Shown here in pieces: positions 31,414 through 38,165 of a stretch of 64,000 bases of DNA. Made by a program: the position numbers and the translations under genes. The notes under the pieces were generated by a model, which was given only the letters and a program-made list of their open reading frames with translations, did not search any database and was not told the origin of the DNA. Within the stretch, counting starts at the first letter, position 1, and every line of letters starts with the position of its first letter. Origin of the DNA: Bifidobacterium samirii (GTDB taxonomy: Bacteria; Actinomycetota; Actinomycetes; Actinomycetales; Bifidobacteriaceae); the NCBI RefSeq assembly GCF_003952945.1, contig NZ_QXGK01000008.1:32789-96788 (forward strand), written 5' to 3'.

Positions 31414-31442
31414 ACGACTCTCGACGCGATCGGCTGTAGGAT

Positions 31443-32369
31443 ATGAGCATGTTCTCCACGAAGAGTAAACCCGCCCCCATGAGGACCGCCCCCAGCGACG
31501 TCACGTCCATGGAGGTGTACTTCTCCGGCCCGGCCGTCGACGCCCACTCCATGAGCGTACGGGACCTCGCGCCGGCACTGCTCGGACTATCGGACGCGAT
31601 AGACCGCTACCGGGAACTCTCCTGCCCCTTCGTGGATCTCGACTTCAGGATCACCGCCACCCGCGCCGGATCGTTCGACGTCGTACTCCAGCTGCTCGGC
31701 ACCCTCACCAACCTCGTGCAGGGCGCCAACCCCGCCGACGTGGTCCAACTCGCATCGGGCTTCATGGACGTCATCAAAATCCTGACGACCCGCTTCCGAC
31801 AGACCGGGGACGTCAAACCCGGGCCGAGCGAAACCATCCGACAGACCGGCACCAGAGTCCGCATGGAATGGGGATCCTTCCACCTCGACGTCGACCACAA
31901 CGCCTACATCGCATCCCGCGACGGAAAGATCATCAACAGCATCGGAGCCGCCTCCCAGCCGGCAACCCTGGACGGCTACGACCCCGTCCGATTCATCCAC
32001 CGCGACTCCGACCGCCAGGAAGAGATCGACGCACGAGCCTCCACCGCCATGAGCGACCTCAACCTGTCCGACCAGCCGATCGCCCCCTCCACCGAAACCA
32101 CGACACTACAGATCGACACCATCCAAACCCGCTCCGCCAAATGGAAATTCCGCAAAGGAGACGAAACATTCTGGTGCGAGATCCAAGACCAGAACTTCCT
32201 CAACCGCTGGCGAAACCACCAGGAACCATTCTTCAACGACGACCTACTGCGAGTCGACCTCGAAACCGACCAATACATCAGAGACGGCCAACTCAGAACC
32301 GGCGACCGACGCATCACCAAAGTCCACGAACACATCCCCATCGAACCCCAACCCACACTCGACCTCTAA
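31443..32369 (+). CDS. Conserved-looking phage protein of unknown function
   Basis: A 308-residue protein with no signal peptide or membrane segment. Residues 25-115 alternate strands and helices (MEVYFSGPAVDAHSMSVRDL, FVDLDFRITATRAGSFDVVL), and the C-terminal third has IRDGQLRTGDRRITKVHEHI, a strand-rich end. The Ser/Thr-rich N-terminal 20 residues look flexible. I do not recognise the family. It sits in the lysogeny module between an ImmA-type pair and a toxin-antitoxin pair, with its own terminators on both sides, so it is probably expressed in the lysogen as an accessory gene. Confidence 0.75.
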   Translation: MSMFSTKSKPAPMRTAPSDVTSMEVYFSGPAVDAHSMSVRDLAPALLGLSDAIDRYRELSCPFVDLDFRITATRAGSFDVVLQLLGTLTNLVQGANPADVVQLASGFMDVIKILTTRFRQTGDVKPGPSETIRQTGTRVRMEWGSFHLDVDHNAYIASRDGKIINSIGAASQPATLDGYDPVRFIHRDSDRQEEIDARASTAMSDLNLSDQPIAPSTETTTLQIDTIQTRSAKWKFRKGDETFWCEIQDQNFLNRWRNHQEPFFNDDLLRVDLETDQYIRDGQLRTGDRRITKVHEHIPIEPQPTLDL

Positions 32370-32385
32370 CACACCACCAACACAA

Positions 32386-32424
32386 AACCGCCCCGGCGCT
32401 CGCTGACGAACGTCCGGGGCGGTT
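32386..32424. terminator. Bidirectional terminator between convergent genes
   Basis: AACCGCCCCGG and CCGGGGCGGTT form a perfect 11-bp stem with a 17-nt loop. Preceded by A-rich and followed by TT-containing sequence, it can stop transcription from both the 308-residue gene and the hicAB operon. Confidence 0.75.
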
Positions 32425-32440
32425 CTGTTCGGGTGGATGG

Positions 32441-32818
32441 CTATGCGTCCTGCAGGGCGCTGACGCGTTGGGGGCTGACGCCGGTGACGGCGGCGACGTC
32501 GCGCACGGTGAGGCCTTCGCCGCGCAGTGCGGCCACGGTGGTGCGGGCGAGACGGGACGCCTCGTCCTGGGCCTTGCGGGCCGCTTCGCGTTTGACGAGC
32601 AGGTCGTCGACCATGCGGCGGGTGGCTTCGTCGAGCTGCGGGTCGATGGTAATGGCGTCGATCTGCACGTCGAGCATGTCGGCGGCGTCGCGTACCTGTT
32701 CCTCGACCTGGTCGAGGCGGCGGGCCTGGGTGAACAGGCCGGGGATTTCGGGCACTTCGACGGCCCACCAGCCGCCGTCGCGGGTGCAGACGGCGGTGGC
32801 GTTGGCGATCGTGGTCAT
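32441..32818 (-). CDS. hicB: HicB-family antitoxin
   Basis: A 125-residue antitoxin. The N-terminal partial RNase-H-like HicB domain reads ATAVCTRDGGWWAVEVPEIPGLFTQARRLDQVEEQVRDAA, and the C-terminal part is a helix-turn-helix (GLTVRDVAAVTGVSPQRVSALQ) that would bind the operon's own promoter. ATG 32818 lies 2 bp after the hicA stop; GTG 32824 region starts are possible. It neutralises the upstream toxin by direct binding. Confidence 0.88.
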   Translation of the reverse strand: MTTIANATAVCTRDGGWWAVEVPEIPGLFTQARRLDQVEEQVRDAADMLDVQIDAITIDPQLDEATRRMVDDLLVKREAARKAQDEASRLARTTVAALRGEGLTVRDVAAVTGVSPQRVSALQDA

Positions 32819-32820
32819 GG

Positions 32821-33012
32821 TCACATGTTCCTTTCGATGTAGCGCAGGATTCCCTTGGCGGTGAGCTCGTTGACCTCGCCGTGGCGCGGGATGGTGGTCT
32901 TGGCGTTGCCGACGGTGACCTTGCTGTGGTTGCCGCCTTCCTCCCAGATGTCCGTGAGGCCGTTGTCCCTGGCGATCTGGTGTATGCGTTTTTCGAGGTC
33001 TTTTCTCTTCAT
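32821..33012 (-). CDS. hicA: HicA-family toxin
   Basis: A 63-residue mRNA interferase of the HicA double-stranded-RNA-binding-like fold. Visible motif: EEGGNHSKVTVGNAKTTIPRHGEVN, with the catalytic His in GGNHSKV. It is normal length for the family. It is first in the hicA-hicB operon, and its start ATG 33012 lies a few bases after the predicted promoter, so the transcript may be leaderless. It would stabilise the prophage in the lysogen or act in defence; that is inference. Confidence 0.88.
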   Translation of the reverse strand: MKRKDLEKRIHQIARDNGLTDIWEEGGNHSKVTVGNAKTTIPRHGEVNELTAKGILRYIERNM

Positions 33013-33013
33013 G

Positions 33014-33048
33014 GTTATAGTCTATACCCATTTACTAAGTCAAGTCAA
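33014..33048 (-). promoter_or_regulatory. hicAB promoter with overlapping TTGAC repeats
   Basis: On the minus strand, TTGACT (33048-33043) and TATAGA (33026-33021) are separated by 16 bp. A second overlapping pair, TTGACT (33043-33038) and TATAAC (33019-33014), has an 18-bp spacer. The hicA ATG is at 33012, leaving almost no leader. The tandem TTGACTTGACT is a likely HicB-bound site. Confidence 0.6.
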
Positions 33049-33111
33049 GTAGTGTTGACTAAAATGATGGGCCAATGCGGTTTCTTCATGACGTATCCGT
33101 CTTTCTTCTTC

Positions 33112-33492
33112 TCATGCCGCACGGTCGTGCAGCAAATCCCTGTATGCGTTGATGACCCATGTCAACAGGTCGCTTTCCCTGGCGATCCATGCGGGGTCGT
33201 CGTTGATCTGCTCCAGTGTGGCGTATTCGATGGGGCTGACCAGTATCTTCGCCGCGTCCATGTCGGCTCGGCGTTCGACCCATGCGTCGGTGTGGCAGCC
33301 GAGGTCGTGGTGGCGGGCGTGGCTGATTTCGTGGGCGAGGACGCATCGGCGTTGGACGGGGGAGAGTCTGGATGAGAGGTAGATGATGCCGTTGGTGTCG
33401 TCCCAGCAGCCGAGCATGCCTTGGGGGAGTGGTTGTTCTCGGATATCTTGGGCCCAGTCGAGGGCGAGGAGCTCCAGGGCGTCGTCGCTCAC
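33112..33492 (-). CDS. ImmA/IrrE-like metallopeptidase, repressor operon
   Basis: A 126-residue protein starting with GTG 33492, which overlaps the repressor stop codon (GTGA). The zinc motif is HEISH in RRCVLAHEISHARHHD near residue 55, and the third-ligand region is VERRADMDAAKILVSP. It is a compact member of the ImmA family. Coupled directly behind the repressor gene, it is the best candidate to cleave or control that repressor during induction. Confidence 0.85.
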   Translation of the reverse strand: MSDDALELLALDWAQDIREQPLPQGMLGCWDDTNGIIYLSSRLSPVQRRCVLAHEISHARHHDLGCHTDAWVERRADMDAAKILVSPIEYATLEQINDDPAWIARESDLLTWVINAYRDLLHDRAA

Positions 33493-33854
33493 GGGAGTTC
33501 CTCGTAGGCTTCCTGCTCGGCGTCGATGTCTCCGTGTTTCGCGGCCATGGCCAGCCAATCCGGCTCCGACGACACCATATCCTCGACCTGGACCCCAGCC
33601 TGCTCGACAGTCCTCATGACACGCTCCAACACCCGAGACGGGCGCTCGCCGAAGAGCAGGCACAACGAGGTGAATTCCTGAAGGGTGGGTGTTCCATTCT
33701 TCTGTTTCAGAAGATCTGAGATGCGGTTGAACTTTATACCTGTTTCATCCGCCATTTTTCGGAGCGCCGGCGTACCGGATATCTCCCTGAGCTGAGAGAT
33801 GTAATTCATCGCGGCGACGTCGAGGTCGCTCCATGTTCTTCCTTCGCGTGGCAT
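33489..33854 (-). CDS. XRE-family transcriptional regulator, probable phage repressor
   Basis: A 121-residue protein with an N-terminal helix-turn-helix of the Cro/C1 type: GTPALRKMADETGIKFNRISDLLKQKNGTPTLQEFTSL. The C-terminal half (RTVEQAGVQVEDMVSS ...) is helical, with no LexA-type peptidase domain, consistent with inactivation by the adjacent metallopeptidase rather than self-cleavage. It is divergent from the Cro-like gene across an 83-bp operator region. Confidence 0.85.
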   Translation of the reverse strand: MPREGRTWSDLDVAAMNYISQLREISGTPALRKMADETGIKFNRISDLLKQKNGTPTLQEFTSLCLLFGERPSRVLERVMRTVEQAGVQVEDMVSSEPDWLAMAAKHGDIDAEQEAYEELP

Positions 33855-33868
33855 AGGTCAAGGATATT

Positions 33869-33956
33869 TGTATGAATGTTGCGACACGCCGACGATTCGC
33901 ATTGACGGAATGTATGAATGCTCATACTATGAGGACCATGATTGAAAGTTCATACA
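33869..33956. promoter_or_regulatory. Operator array and rightward early promoter
   Basis: TGTATGAA occurs at 33869-33876 and 33911-33918 and inverted as TTCATACA at 33949-33956. The middle site forms a palindrome, GTATGAATGCTCATAC (33912-33927). A rightward promoter overlaps it: TTGACG at 33902-33907, 17 bp, TACTAT at 33925-33930. These are the expected binding sites for the repressor and Cro-like protein. Confidence 0.7.
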
Positions 33957-34249
33957 AACAGTTCGGTGCTGATATCGCCGCTTCTAGCATTCGGCAGCTC
34001 CGTCGAGCGGCTGGTGCCGACGAAGTCTCTAAGACCGAGCTCGCTGGTCGTGTTGGGATGAGTCGTCAGACCATGTCCGCACACCTCAACCACGGCGACA
34101 TGAGGCTCAGTGAATTCATCGCCGCGTCCCTCGCCCTCAACCGACGTCCCAGTGATTTGATGGCCGCCGCCGAGGATGCCATCGGCATCTCGCCCACCCC
34201 GGCGCTCGCCGATGCGATGCGCCAGACAGAACAGGAGAACCAACCATGA
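33938..34249 (+). CDS. Cro-like XRE-family regulator
   Basis: A 103-residue DNA-binding protein with helix-turn-helix SKTELAGRVGMSRQTMSAHLNHGDMRLSEFIAASLALN. ATG 33938 is chosen because the predicted -10 box ends at 33930, which would place upstream ATGs at 33872-33929 before or inside the promoter; the transcript is then leaderless. First gene of the rightward early operon; its stop overlaps the next start (ATGA). Confidence 0.82.
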   Translation: MIESSYKQFGADIAASSIRQLRRAAGADEVSKTELAGRVGMSRQTMSAHLNHGDMRLSEFIAASLALNRRPSDLMAAAEDAIGISPTPALADAMRQTEQENQP

Positions 34250-34413
34250 ACCTGCAGAAGACCATCGTCGTCCTGACGACCATCGGGACCATCCTCCTAT
34301 GCGCCGGCGTCGCAATCGCCGCCGCGGTGACCGACGCGGCCGAATACCACAAGGCGGACAGGCTCGCCAACATGCTCAGGAGACTGCATGATCAAGATGG
34401 AGGCGTGCGATGA
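34246..34413 (+). CDS. Small single-span membrane protein
   Basis: A 55-residue protein starting at ATG 34246, which overlaps the Cro-like stop. One hydrophobic helix (IVVLTTIGTILLCAGVAIAAAV, residues 7-28 region) is followed by a charged tail (EYHKADRLANMLRRLHDQD). No family recognised. The coupling to the early operon and overlap with a further start at its end support it as real. Confidence 0.65.
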   Translation: MNLQKTIVVLTTIGTILLCAGVAIAAAVTDAAEYHKADRLANMLRRLHDQDGGVR

Positions 34414-34766
34414 GCGTGTTCTTCTTCGACCGCGACGGGCGGGTCGAAATCATTCCCAGTCTTCCCGATCCTCCGGTCCGCCGGACTGCGCGTCAGGGGC
34501 CGTCCACGGGTCCAGATCGTCAAGGTCGAATCCGAGGACTCCTGAAACGAATCGCTCGTACGAGTACCCGTACTCCAGCGCCGTCCGTTCGAGATGGAGG
34601 CGAGCCAGCATTCGTTCTTGGTGCAGGAGCGGACGCCTTCCTGGCAGTCGATACGGAAGAGCGACGCGTGTTGATCTGCGACCCCGTTTCAGGCGGGTGG
34701 GTGACTCTTTCCAGTCCAGCCGGACTGCGGGCCTGTCGACGTCTGCCGTGGAGGTCGGGAGAATGA
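34410..34766 (+). CDS. Doubtful early gene antisense to a membrane-protein gene
   Basis: An open frame of 118 codons starting at ATG 34410, overlapping the preceding stop by four bases. The first 23 residues (MSVFFFDRDGRVEIIPSLPD ...) look protein-like, but from 34450 it is entirely antisense to a better supported minus-strand gene. Either one is spurious or the two overlap fully. The ATGA coupling is the only positive evidence. Confidence 0.3.
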   Translation: MSVFFFDRDGRVEIIPSLPDPPVRRTARQGPSTGPDRQGRIRGLLKRIARTSTRTPAPSVRDGGEPAFVLGAGADAFLAVDTEERRVLICDPVSGGWVTLSSPAGLRACRRLPWRSGE

Positions 34767-35118
34767 TCGCCTCGAAGCTCTCGCCCGACTCCAGCCTTCC
34801 GACGCTGTCGACGATCCGGACGTCGCCGCCGCTCCCGTCGAACAGGCATACATCGCACGAACCGTCGACCCCCTCGACCGTCACCGCGTACGCGGTCCCG
34901 TCGCCCTCGTTGCGCCAGCGGACGACCAGCATCGGCCGCCGCAGCCCGCAGGAGACGATCAGCGACGCCATCGCGTCACGGTCCACCGGCATCGCGTCGC
35001 GCTCGAACCTCAGATCGGGAGCCGCGCGCGTATGCCACGGCCACCACACCGTCACACCGGCCATCAACGTCGACACGACCGCCGCACCGGCGGACACCCA
35101 GGCAGACACATCGATCAT
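34450..35118 (-). CDS. Membrane-anchored protein of unknown function
   Basis: A 222-residue protein from ATG 35118. One N-terminal membrane segment (SAWVSAGAAVVSTLMAGVTVWW) precedes a beta-rich domain, RWRNEGDGTAYAVTVEGVDGSC ... DSVGRLESGESFEAIIL, of the Asn-x-Gly-x-Ala-x-x-Val pattern seen in immunoglobulin-like domains of membrane proteins, then a basic helical tail. It opposes the early operon, so it may be a lysogeny-expressed gene. No family name can be given. Confidence 0.65.
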   Translation of the reverse strand: MIDVSAWVSAGAAVVSTLMAGVTVWWPWHTRAAPDLRFERDAMPVDRDAMASLIVSCGLRRPMLVVRWRNEGDGTAYAVTVEGVDGSCDVCLFDGSGGDVRIVDSVGRLESGESFEAIILPTSTADVDRPAVRLDWKESPTRLKRGRRSTRVALPYRLPGRRPLLHQERMLARLHLERTALEYGYSYERFVSGVLGFDLDDLDPWTAPDAQSGGPEDREDWE

Positions 35119-35151
35119 GACCCGAACCCTACCACCGAAAGGAGCATCACG

Positions 35152-35313
35152 ATGACCCCGCGCCATGAAAAGTACGTGCTGCGCCAACGCCTGACCGACG
35201 AACAGCGCACGGCCCTCCAAGCCGCCACCGGCGTGGACGTCTCACACGACGCAACAGGAAGCGCCGGGACGATACCCGGATTGATCCGACGCCTGCTCCA
35301 TCCGTCGCGGTGA
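35152..35313 (+). CDS. Small phage protein
   Basis: A 53-residue hydrophilic protein with GAAAGGAG upstream of ATG 35152. The sequence (HEKYVLRQRLTDEQRTALQ ... IPGLIRRLLHPS) is helical and basic. No family recognised. It is the first rightward gene after the minus-strand membrane-protein gene. Confidence 0.6.
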   Translation: MTPRHEKYVLRQRLTDEQRTALQAATGVDVSHDATGSAGTIPGLIRRLLHPSR

Positions 35314-35345
35314 GCACCAATGACCAACCTACCAAGGAGCCGGCA

Positions 35346-35525
35346 ATGACGATGCCTTCCCGCCCCGCATGGTGCCCTCCCGCCACATGGGAGCAATACC
35401 GCCGGGCCGCCACCAGCCACCGATACCAGGGCGCATCCGGACGGGCCCGGCTCGCCGCCGAATACGGGCTCCCCGTCATCCCGCCCACCATCCTCAGCAT
35501 CCAAGGAGACCCATCATGCCACTGA
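35346..35525 (+). CDS. Small phage protein
   Basis: A 59-residue protein from ATG 35346, preceded by AAGGAG; GTG 35310, overlapping the previous stop, is an alternative that adds 12 residues. The content (RPAWCPPATWEQYRRAATSHRYQGASGRARLAAEYGLPVIPP split here) is rich in Pro and Arg. No family recognised. It overlaps the start of the next gene. Confidence 0.55.
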   Translation: MTMPSRPAWCPPATWEQYRRAATSHRYQGASGRARLAAEYGLPVIPPTILSIQGDPSCH

Positions 35526-35758
35526 CAGCCGAAGGCGTGCGCATCCCCGCCAACCAGGTACCCCTATGGGAACGCAAGACACTGACCCTGGTCGAGGCCG
35601 CCAAGGTATGGAACGTCGACTACGACGGCCTATGCCTGGCCGCCCGCCGCCACGACCTCGTGACCTTCCGGCCCCCGAACCGAGACGGCAACCCCGGCTG
35701 GCGCCACGTCACCCAGGAGGAGATGCGCCGCTGGATCCGCTCCCTACCCTCCGACTGA
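35516..35758 (+). CDS. Excisionase-like DNA-binding protein
   Basis: An 80-residue protein from ATG 35516 (AAGGAG upstream). LTLVEAAKVWNVDYDGLCLA followed by RRHDLVTFRPP and HVTQEEMRRWIRS resembles the winged helix-turn-helix of phage excisionases and MerR-like small proteins. It could be the directionality factor for the integrase; a second candidate is encoded at 43648-43857. Confidence 0.6.
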   Translation: MPLTAEGVRIPANQVPLWERKTLTLVEAAKVWNVDYDGLCLAARRHDLVTFRPPNRDGNPGWRHVTQEEMRRWIRSLPSD

Positions 35759-35810
35759 ACGGCGCCGTATGGAAGACGTCTACTGTCCTCAGCATCCAAG
35801 GAGACCCGTC

Positions 35811-36014
35811 ATGAAGACCATCATCCGCCGATACCCGGCCCTGACCGGGCTCGCCTGCGGCGTCCTGCTCGCAATCTCGTTCCTGCTCGCGGTCGCGTGG
35901 CTCCTGACCCACGAGGCGTGCGCCCACCCGATCGGCTCGGGCCTGTGCGCCTGGTGGGCGTTCATGGAATGCCCGCTCTGCCTGCTCGCCCTGTGCGAGA
36001 CGCTCGCACGCTGA
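35811..36014 (+). CDS. Small two-span membrane protein
   Basis: A 67-residue protein, ATG 35811 with AAGGAG upstream. Two hydrophobic segments (ALTGLACGVLLAISFLLAVAWLL and CAWWAFMECPLCLLALCETL) flank a short loop; five cysteines are present. Its 5' leader is nearly identical to that of the gene at 35516. No family recognised. Confidence 0.6.
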   Translation: MKTIIRRYPALTGLACGVLLAISFLLAVAWLLTHEACAHPIGSGLCAWWAFMECPLCLLALCETLAR

Positions 36015-36027
36015 CACGCACACCCTA

Positions 36028-36111
36028 GGGCCGTTGCCAGGCAGGCCCCGGCGGATCGCACGCTCGGGCGTGCGGCGAGCCCGGGCCCCGGTTCGATTCC
36101 GGGGCGGTCCA
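36028..36111 (+). tRNA. tRNA-like sequence, possibly tRNA-Pro(CGG)
   Basis: Acceptor arms GGGCCGT (36028-36034) and GCGGTCC (36104-36110) pair over seven bases with two G-U pairs, and a T arm CCCGG-TTCGATT-CCGGG ends exactly at the acceptor, with discriminator A at 36111. The anticodon arm is irregular: CGCAC and GTGCG enclose an 8-nt loop GCTCGGGC, in which T-CGG would read as a proline anticodon. The D arm is only GCC/GGC. No CCA is encoded. It may be an atypical or decayed phage tRNA. Confidence 0.5.
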
Positions 36112-36305
36112 CGAGGGGAGCGCGTCAACGCCACCGCCCGGCTGTGTCCCGCCGTGAGGTGGCTGGACCGGGCTGACGCAGGACCCGTTCATGCGACCGC
36201 GCGGACCGATGCGACGCGAGCCGGCATTTTCCTGGCCGACGATGACCGTCCCAGCGCGCTCCCCACCATCCCCCGCAAACCCAACCAACTGAAAGGAAAC
36301 CCAAC

Positions 36306-36674
36306 ATGGACAAGACGGCCATGAGGCGGCGTCTCGCCGAGAAGCTCTGCGAGGACCTGCCGCGCCTGCAGCTGAACGATCTGAACGACACCGGTCTCAT
36401 CATGCGCACGCTCGACACCGCGCTCGAGGAGACCGCGCTGGAACTCACCGACCTGATCGACGACGAGGACGAGGAGGACGAGGAGCCGCCGACCCCGGAG
36501 GACGTCCTGCTCAGGACCACGGTCGTCACCGCGGTCTGCTACAGGCAGGCCACCGCGGTCGCATTGGACGCGATGAACGCCGGCATGCGCACGGTCGCGA
36601 GGAACATGCACGACCTGGCGTCCACGGCCCTGCGGATCCGCGAGACCGCCACCGGGATCAAGGACCTGCAGTGA
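36306..36674 (+). CDS. Phage protein of unknown function, acidic centre
   Basis: A 122-residue, mostly helical protein with a strongly acidic run (DLIDDEDEEDEEPPTPED, residues 50-67). ATG 36306 has GAAAGGAAA upstream, and its stop overlaps the ssb start, so it is coupled to single-strand DNA-binding protein. A replication or recombination accessory role is suggested by this position only. The 190 bp before it, after the tRNA-like sequence, contain no convincing gene. Confidence 0.7.
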   Translation: MDKTAMRRRLAEKLCEDLPRLQLNDLNDTGLIMRTLDTALEETALELTDLIDDEDEEDEEPPTPEDVLLRTTVVTAVCYRQATAVALDAMNAGMRTVARNMHDLASTALRIRETATGIKDLQ

Positions 36675-37135
36675 GCGGCGAGACCACTGTGACGATCGTC
36701 GGCAACCTGACCGCCGACCCCGAACTGCGCACCACCGGTAGCGGGGCCAGCGTCGCGAGCTTCACGATCGCGTCGACCCCGCGCAACTACAACCGCCAAT
36801 CCGGCCAGTACGAGGACGGACAACCGTTGTTCATGCGCTGCTCGGCATGGCGCGACATGGCCGACCACTGCGCCCAGACGCTCGCCAAGGGCATGCGCGT
36901 GATCGCCCAGGGCCGACTCCAGCAGCGCACGTACCAGGCGCAGGACGGCACGCCCCGCACCGTCATGGAGATGCAGGTCGACGAGATCGGCCCATCCCTG
37001 CGCTACGCGACCGCCCGCGTCGACCGTGTGGCGTCCGGACGTCCCGCCGGGCCGCCGGCGACCTTCGGCGCGCCGTCCGACCCGTTCAACCAACCAGCCC
37101 CCGGCCCCGATCCGTGGGACAACCCCGGAATCTGA
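36671..37135 (+). CDS. ssb: Single-stranded DNA-binding protein
   Basis: A 154-residue SSB with a full OB fold: TVTIVGNLTADPELRTTGSG, ASFTIASTPR, FMRCSAWRDMADHCAQTL, KGMRVIAQGRLQQRTYQAQDG and EMQVDEIGPSLRYATA. The C terminus ends DPWDNPGI, similar to but not identical with the usual acidic DDDIPF tip. GTG 36671 overlaps the previous stop. It coats single strands during phage replication. Confidence 0.93.
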   Translation: MSGETTVTIVGNLTADPELRTTGSGASVASFTIASTPRNYNRQSGQYEDGQPLFMRCSAWRDMADHCAQTLAKGMRVIAQGRLQQRTYQAQDGTPRTVMEMQVDEIGPSLRYATARVDRVASGRPAGPPATFGAPSDPFNQPAPGPDPWDNPGI

Positions 37136-37150
37136 CGAAAGGAATCGATC

Positions 37151-37780
37151 ATGCCTCGTAGGAGCAATGAGGAACTCTCCGACCTGTGCCAGGCCGCGTG
37201 GCGCGACCTGACCGCGTCCGAACGCGCCTCCGCCAAGAAGTTCGCGGCGAAGAACGCGGACGATGCGGCCCTGACCATGGACGCCGAGCATCTCGTCAAC
37301 GAACAGCCCCAACTGTCGCTGGATCAGGCGTACCGGTGCGCGTCCCGTCTGGATCTGCACGCGGCCATGCCGGGCGATACCCCCGAACCCACCCCCGAAC
37401 CGGCCGAGGGGGCGGCGGATGAGTCCGTTCGTCAGCCTGTCGACGAGCCGGTCCCGCAGCCGGAGCCCGTCGTCGAACCAGCGCCGGCCGTGGCCCCGGA
37501 CGTCGTGCCGGGCCTGTCGGGGTGGATGGCGGCGCCGCCGCAGGGCGACCCGCGTCTGGGCGAGCACGACCGTATGGCGATGATGCTGCGCTCCCATCCC
37601 GGCCTGTGGCACACCGTGGGCGGCGCGCACCTGACCCTCAAGCGCGCGCACGACCTGGCGTCCCACATCCGCACGGGCCGCATCAAGGCGTACAGGCCGG
37701 CGGGATCCTATGCGGCGCGGGCGGTGACGACCGGCGGCGTCCACGTGGTCGTCGCGAGCTATGCGGGGGAGGAGTCGTGA
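37151..37780 (+). CDS. Phage protein of unknown function with Pro/Glu linker
   Basis: A 209-residue protein with two globular parts: residues 1-75 (helical, LCQAAWRDLTASERASAKKFA) and 140-209 (GLWHTVGGAHLTLKRAHDLASHIRTGRIKAYRPAGSYAA), separated by a Pro/Glu/Val-rich linker. ATG 37151 follows GAAAGGAA. The C-terminal part is similar to short proteins in other actinophages but I cannot name it. Following SSB, it is probably an early gene. Confidence 0.7.
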   Translation: MPRRSNEELSDLCQAAWRDLTASERASAKKFAAKNADDAALTMDAEHLVNEQPQLSLDQAYRCASRLDLHAAMPGDTPEPTPEPAEGAADESVRQPVDEPVPQPEPVVEPAPAVAPDVVPGLSGWMAAPPQGDPRLGEHDRMAMMLRSHPGLWHTVGGAHLTLKRAHDLASHIRTGRIKAYRPAGSYAARAVTTGGVHVVVASYAGEES

Positions 37781-37980
37781 CGGTGACGGCCCGCATGGGC
37801 GGGGTCCTCGTGGGCATCCTGCATGGCGACAGGAGCCGGTCGGACGCGGACGTGTACCTGGAGTGTCAGGCGCATGGTCTGATCCAGCCGGACATGGACG
37901 GCGTGTGGGGTCTGACCGAGGAGGGGACGCGGATCGCGCGTCTTCTGTCCAGGCCGTCGCATGGGCGTCACCGCCGATGA
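37777..37980 (+). CDS. Small phage protein
   Basis: A 67-residue protein starting with GTG 37777, overlapping the previous stop, with GGGGAGGAG upstream. ILHGDRSRSDADVYLECQAHG and GVWGLTEEGTRIARLLSR have the look of a winged-helix remnant. No family recognised. Confidence 0.6.
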   Translation: MTVTARMGGVLVGILHGDRSRSDADVYLECQAHGLIQPDMDGVWGLTEEGTRIARLLSRPSHGRHRR

Positions 37981-38165
37981 TCGTCCGCCTGACGCTGCAT
38001 CTGCTGGCGCCGGCGGGTCCGGTCGTCCATGAGCGTCTGATCGTGGACGGCCGGCCGGCGTCGCTGTCTCCCGCGGTCTCGCCCATGGCGTTGGCCGCGG
38101 TCCTTGAGCAATTGGACGACTCCGTGGTCGTCCGTCATATCGATATCGAAAGGGAAGCATCATGA
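37977..38165 (+). CDS. Small phage protein
   Basis: A 62-residue protein, ATG 37977 overlapping the previous stop and its own stop overlapping the next start, so it lies in a tight coupled chain. Beta-rich start (MIVRLTLHLLAPAGPVVHERLIVDG), then a helix. No family recognised. Confidence 0.6.
   Translation: MIVRLTLHLLAPAGPVVHERLIVDGRPASLSPAVSPMALAAVLEQLDDSVVVRHIDIEREAS

Noticed and set aside
36112-36305. Small gene between the tRNA-like sequence and 36306
   Set aside because: A frame is open but has no ribosome-binding site and a Pro/Arg/Thr-rich translation that runs through the leader of the next gene.
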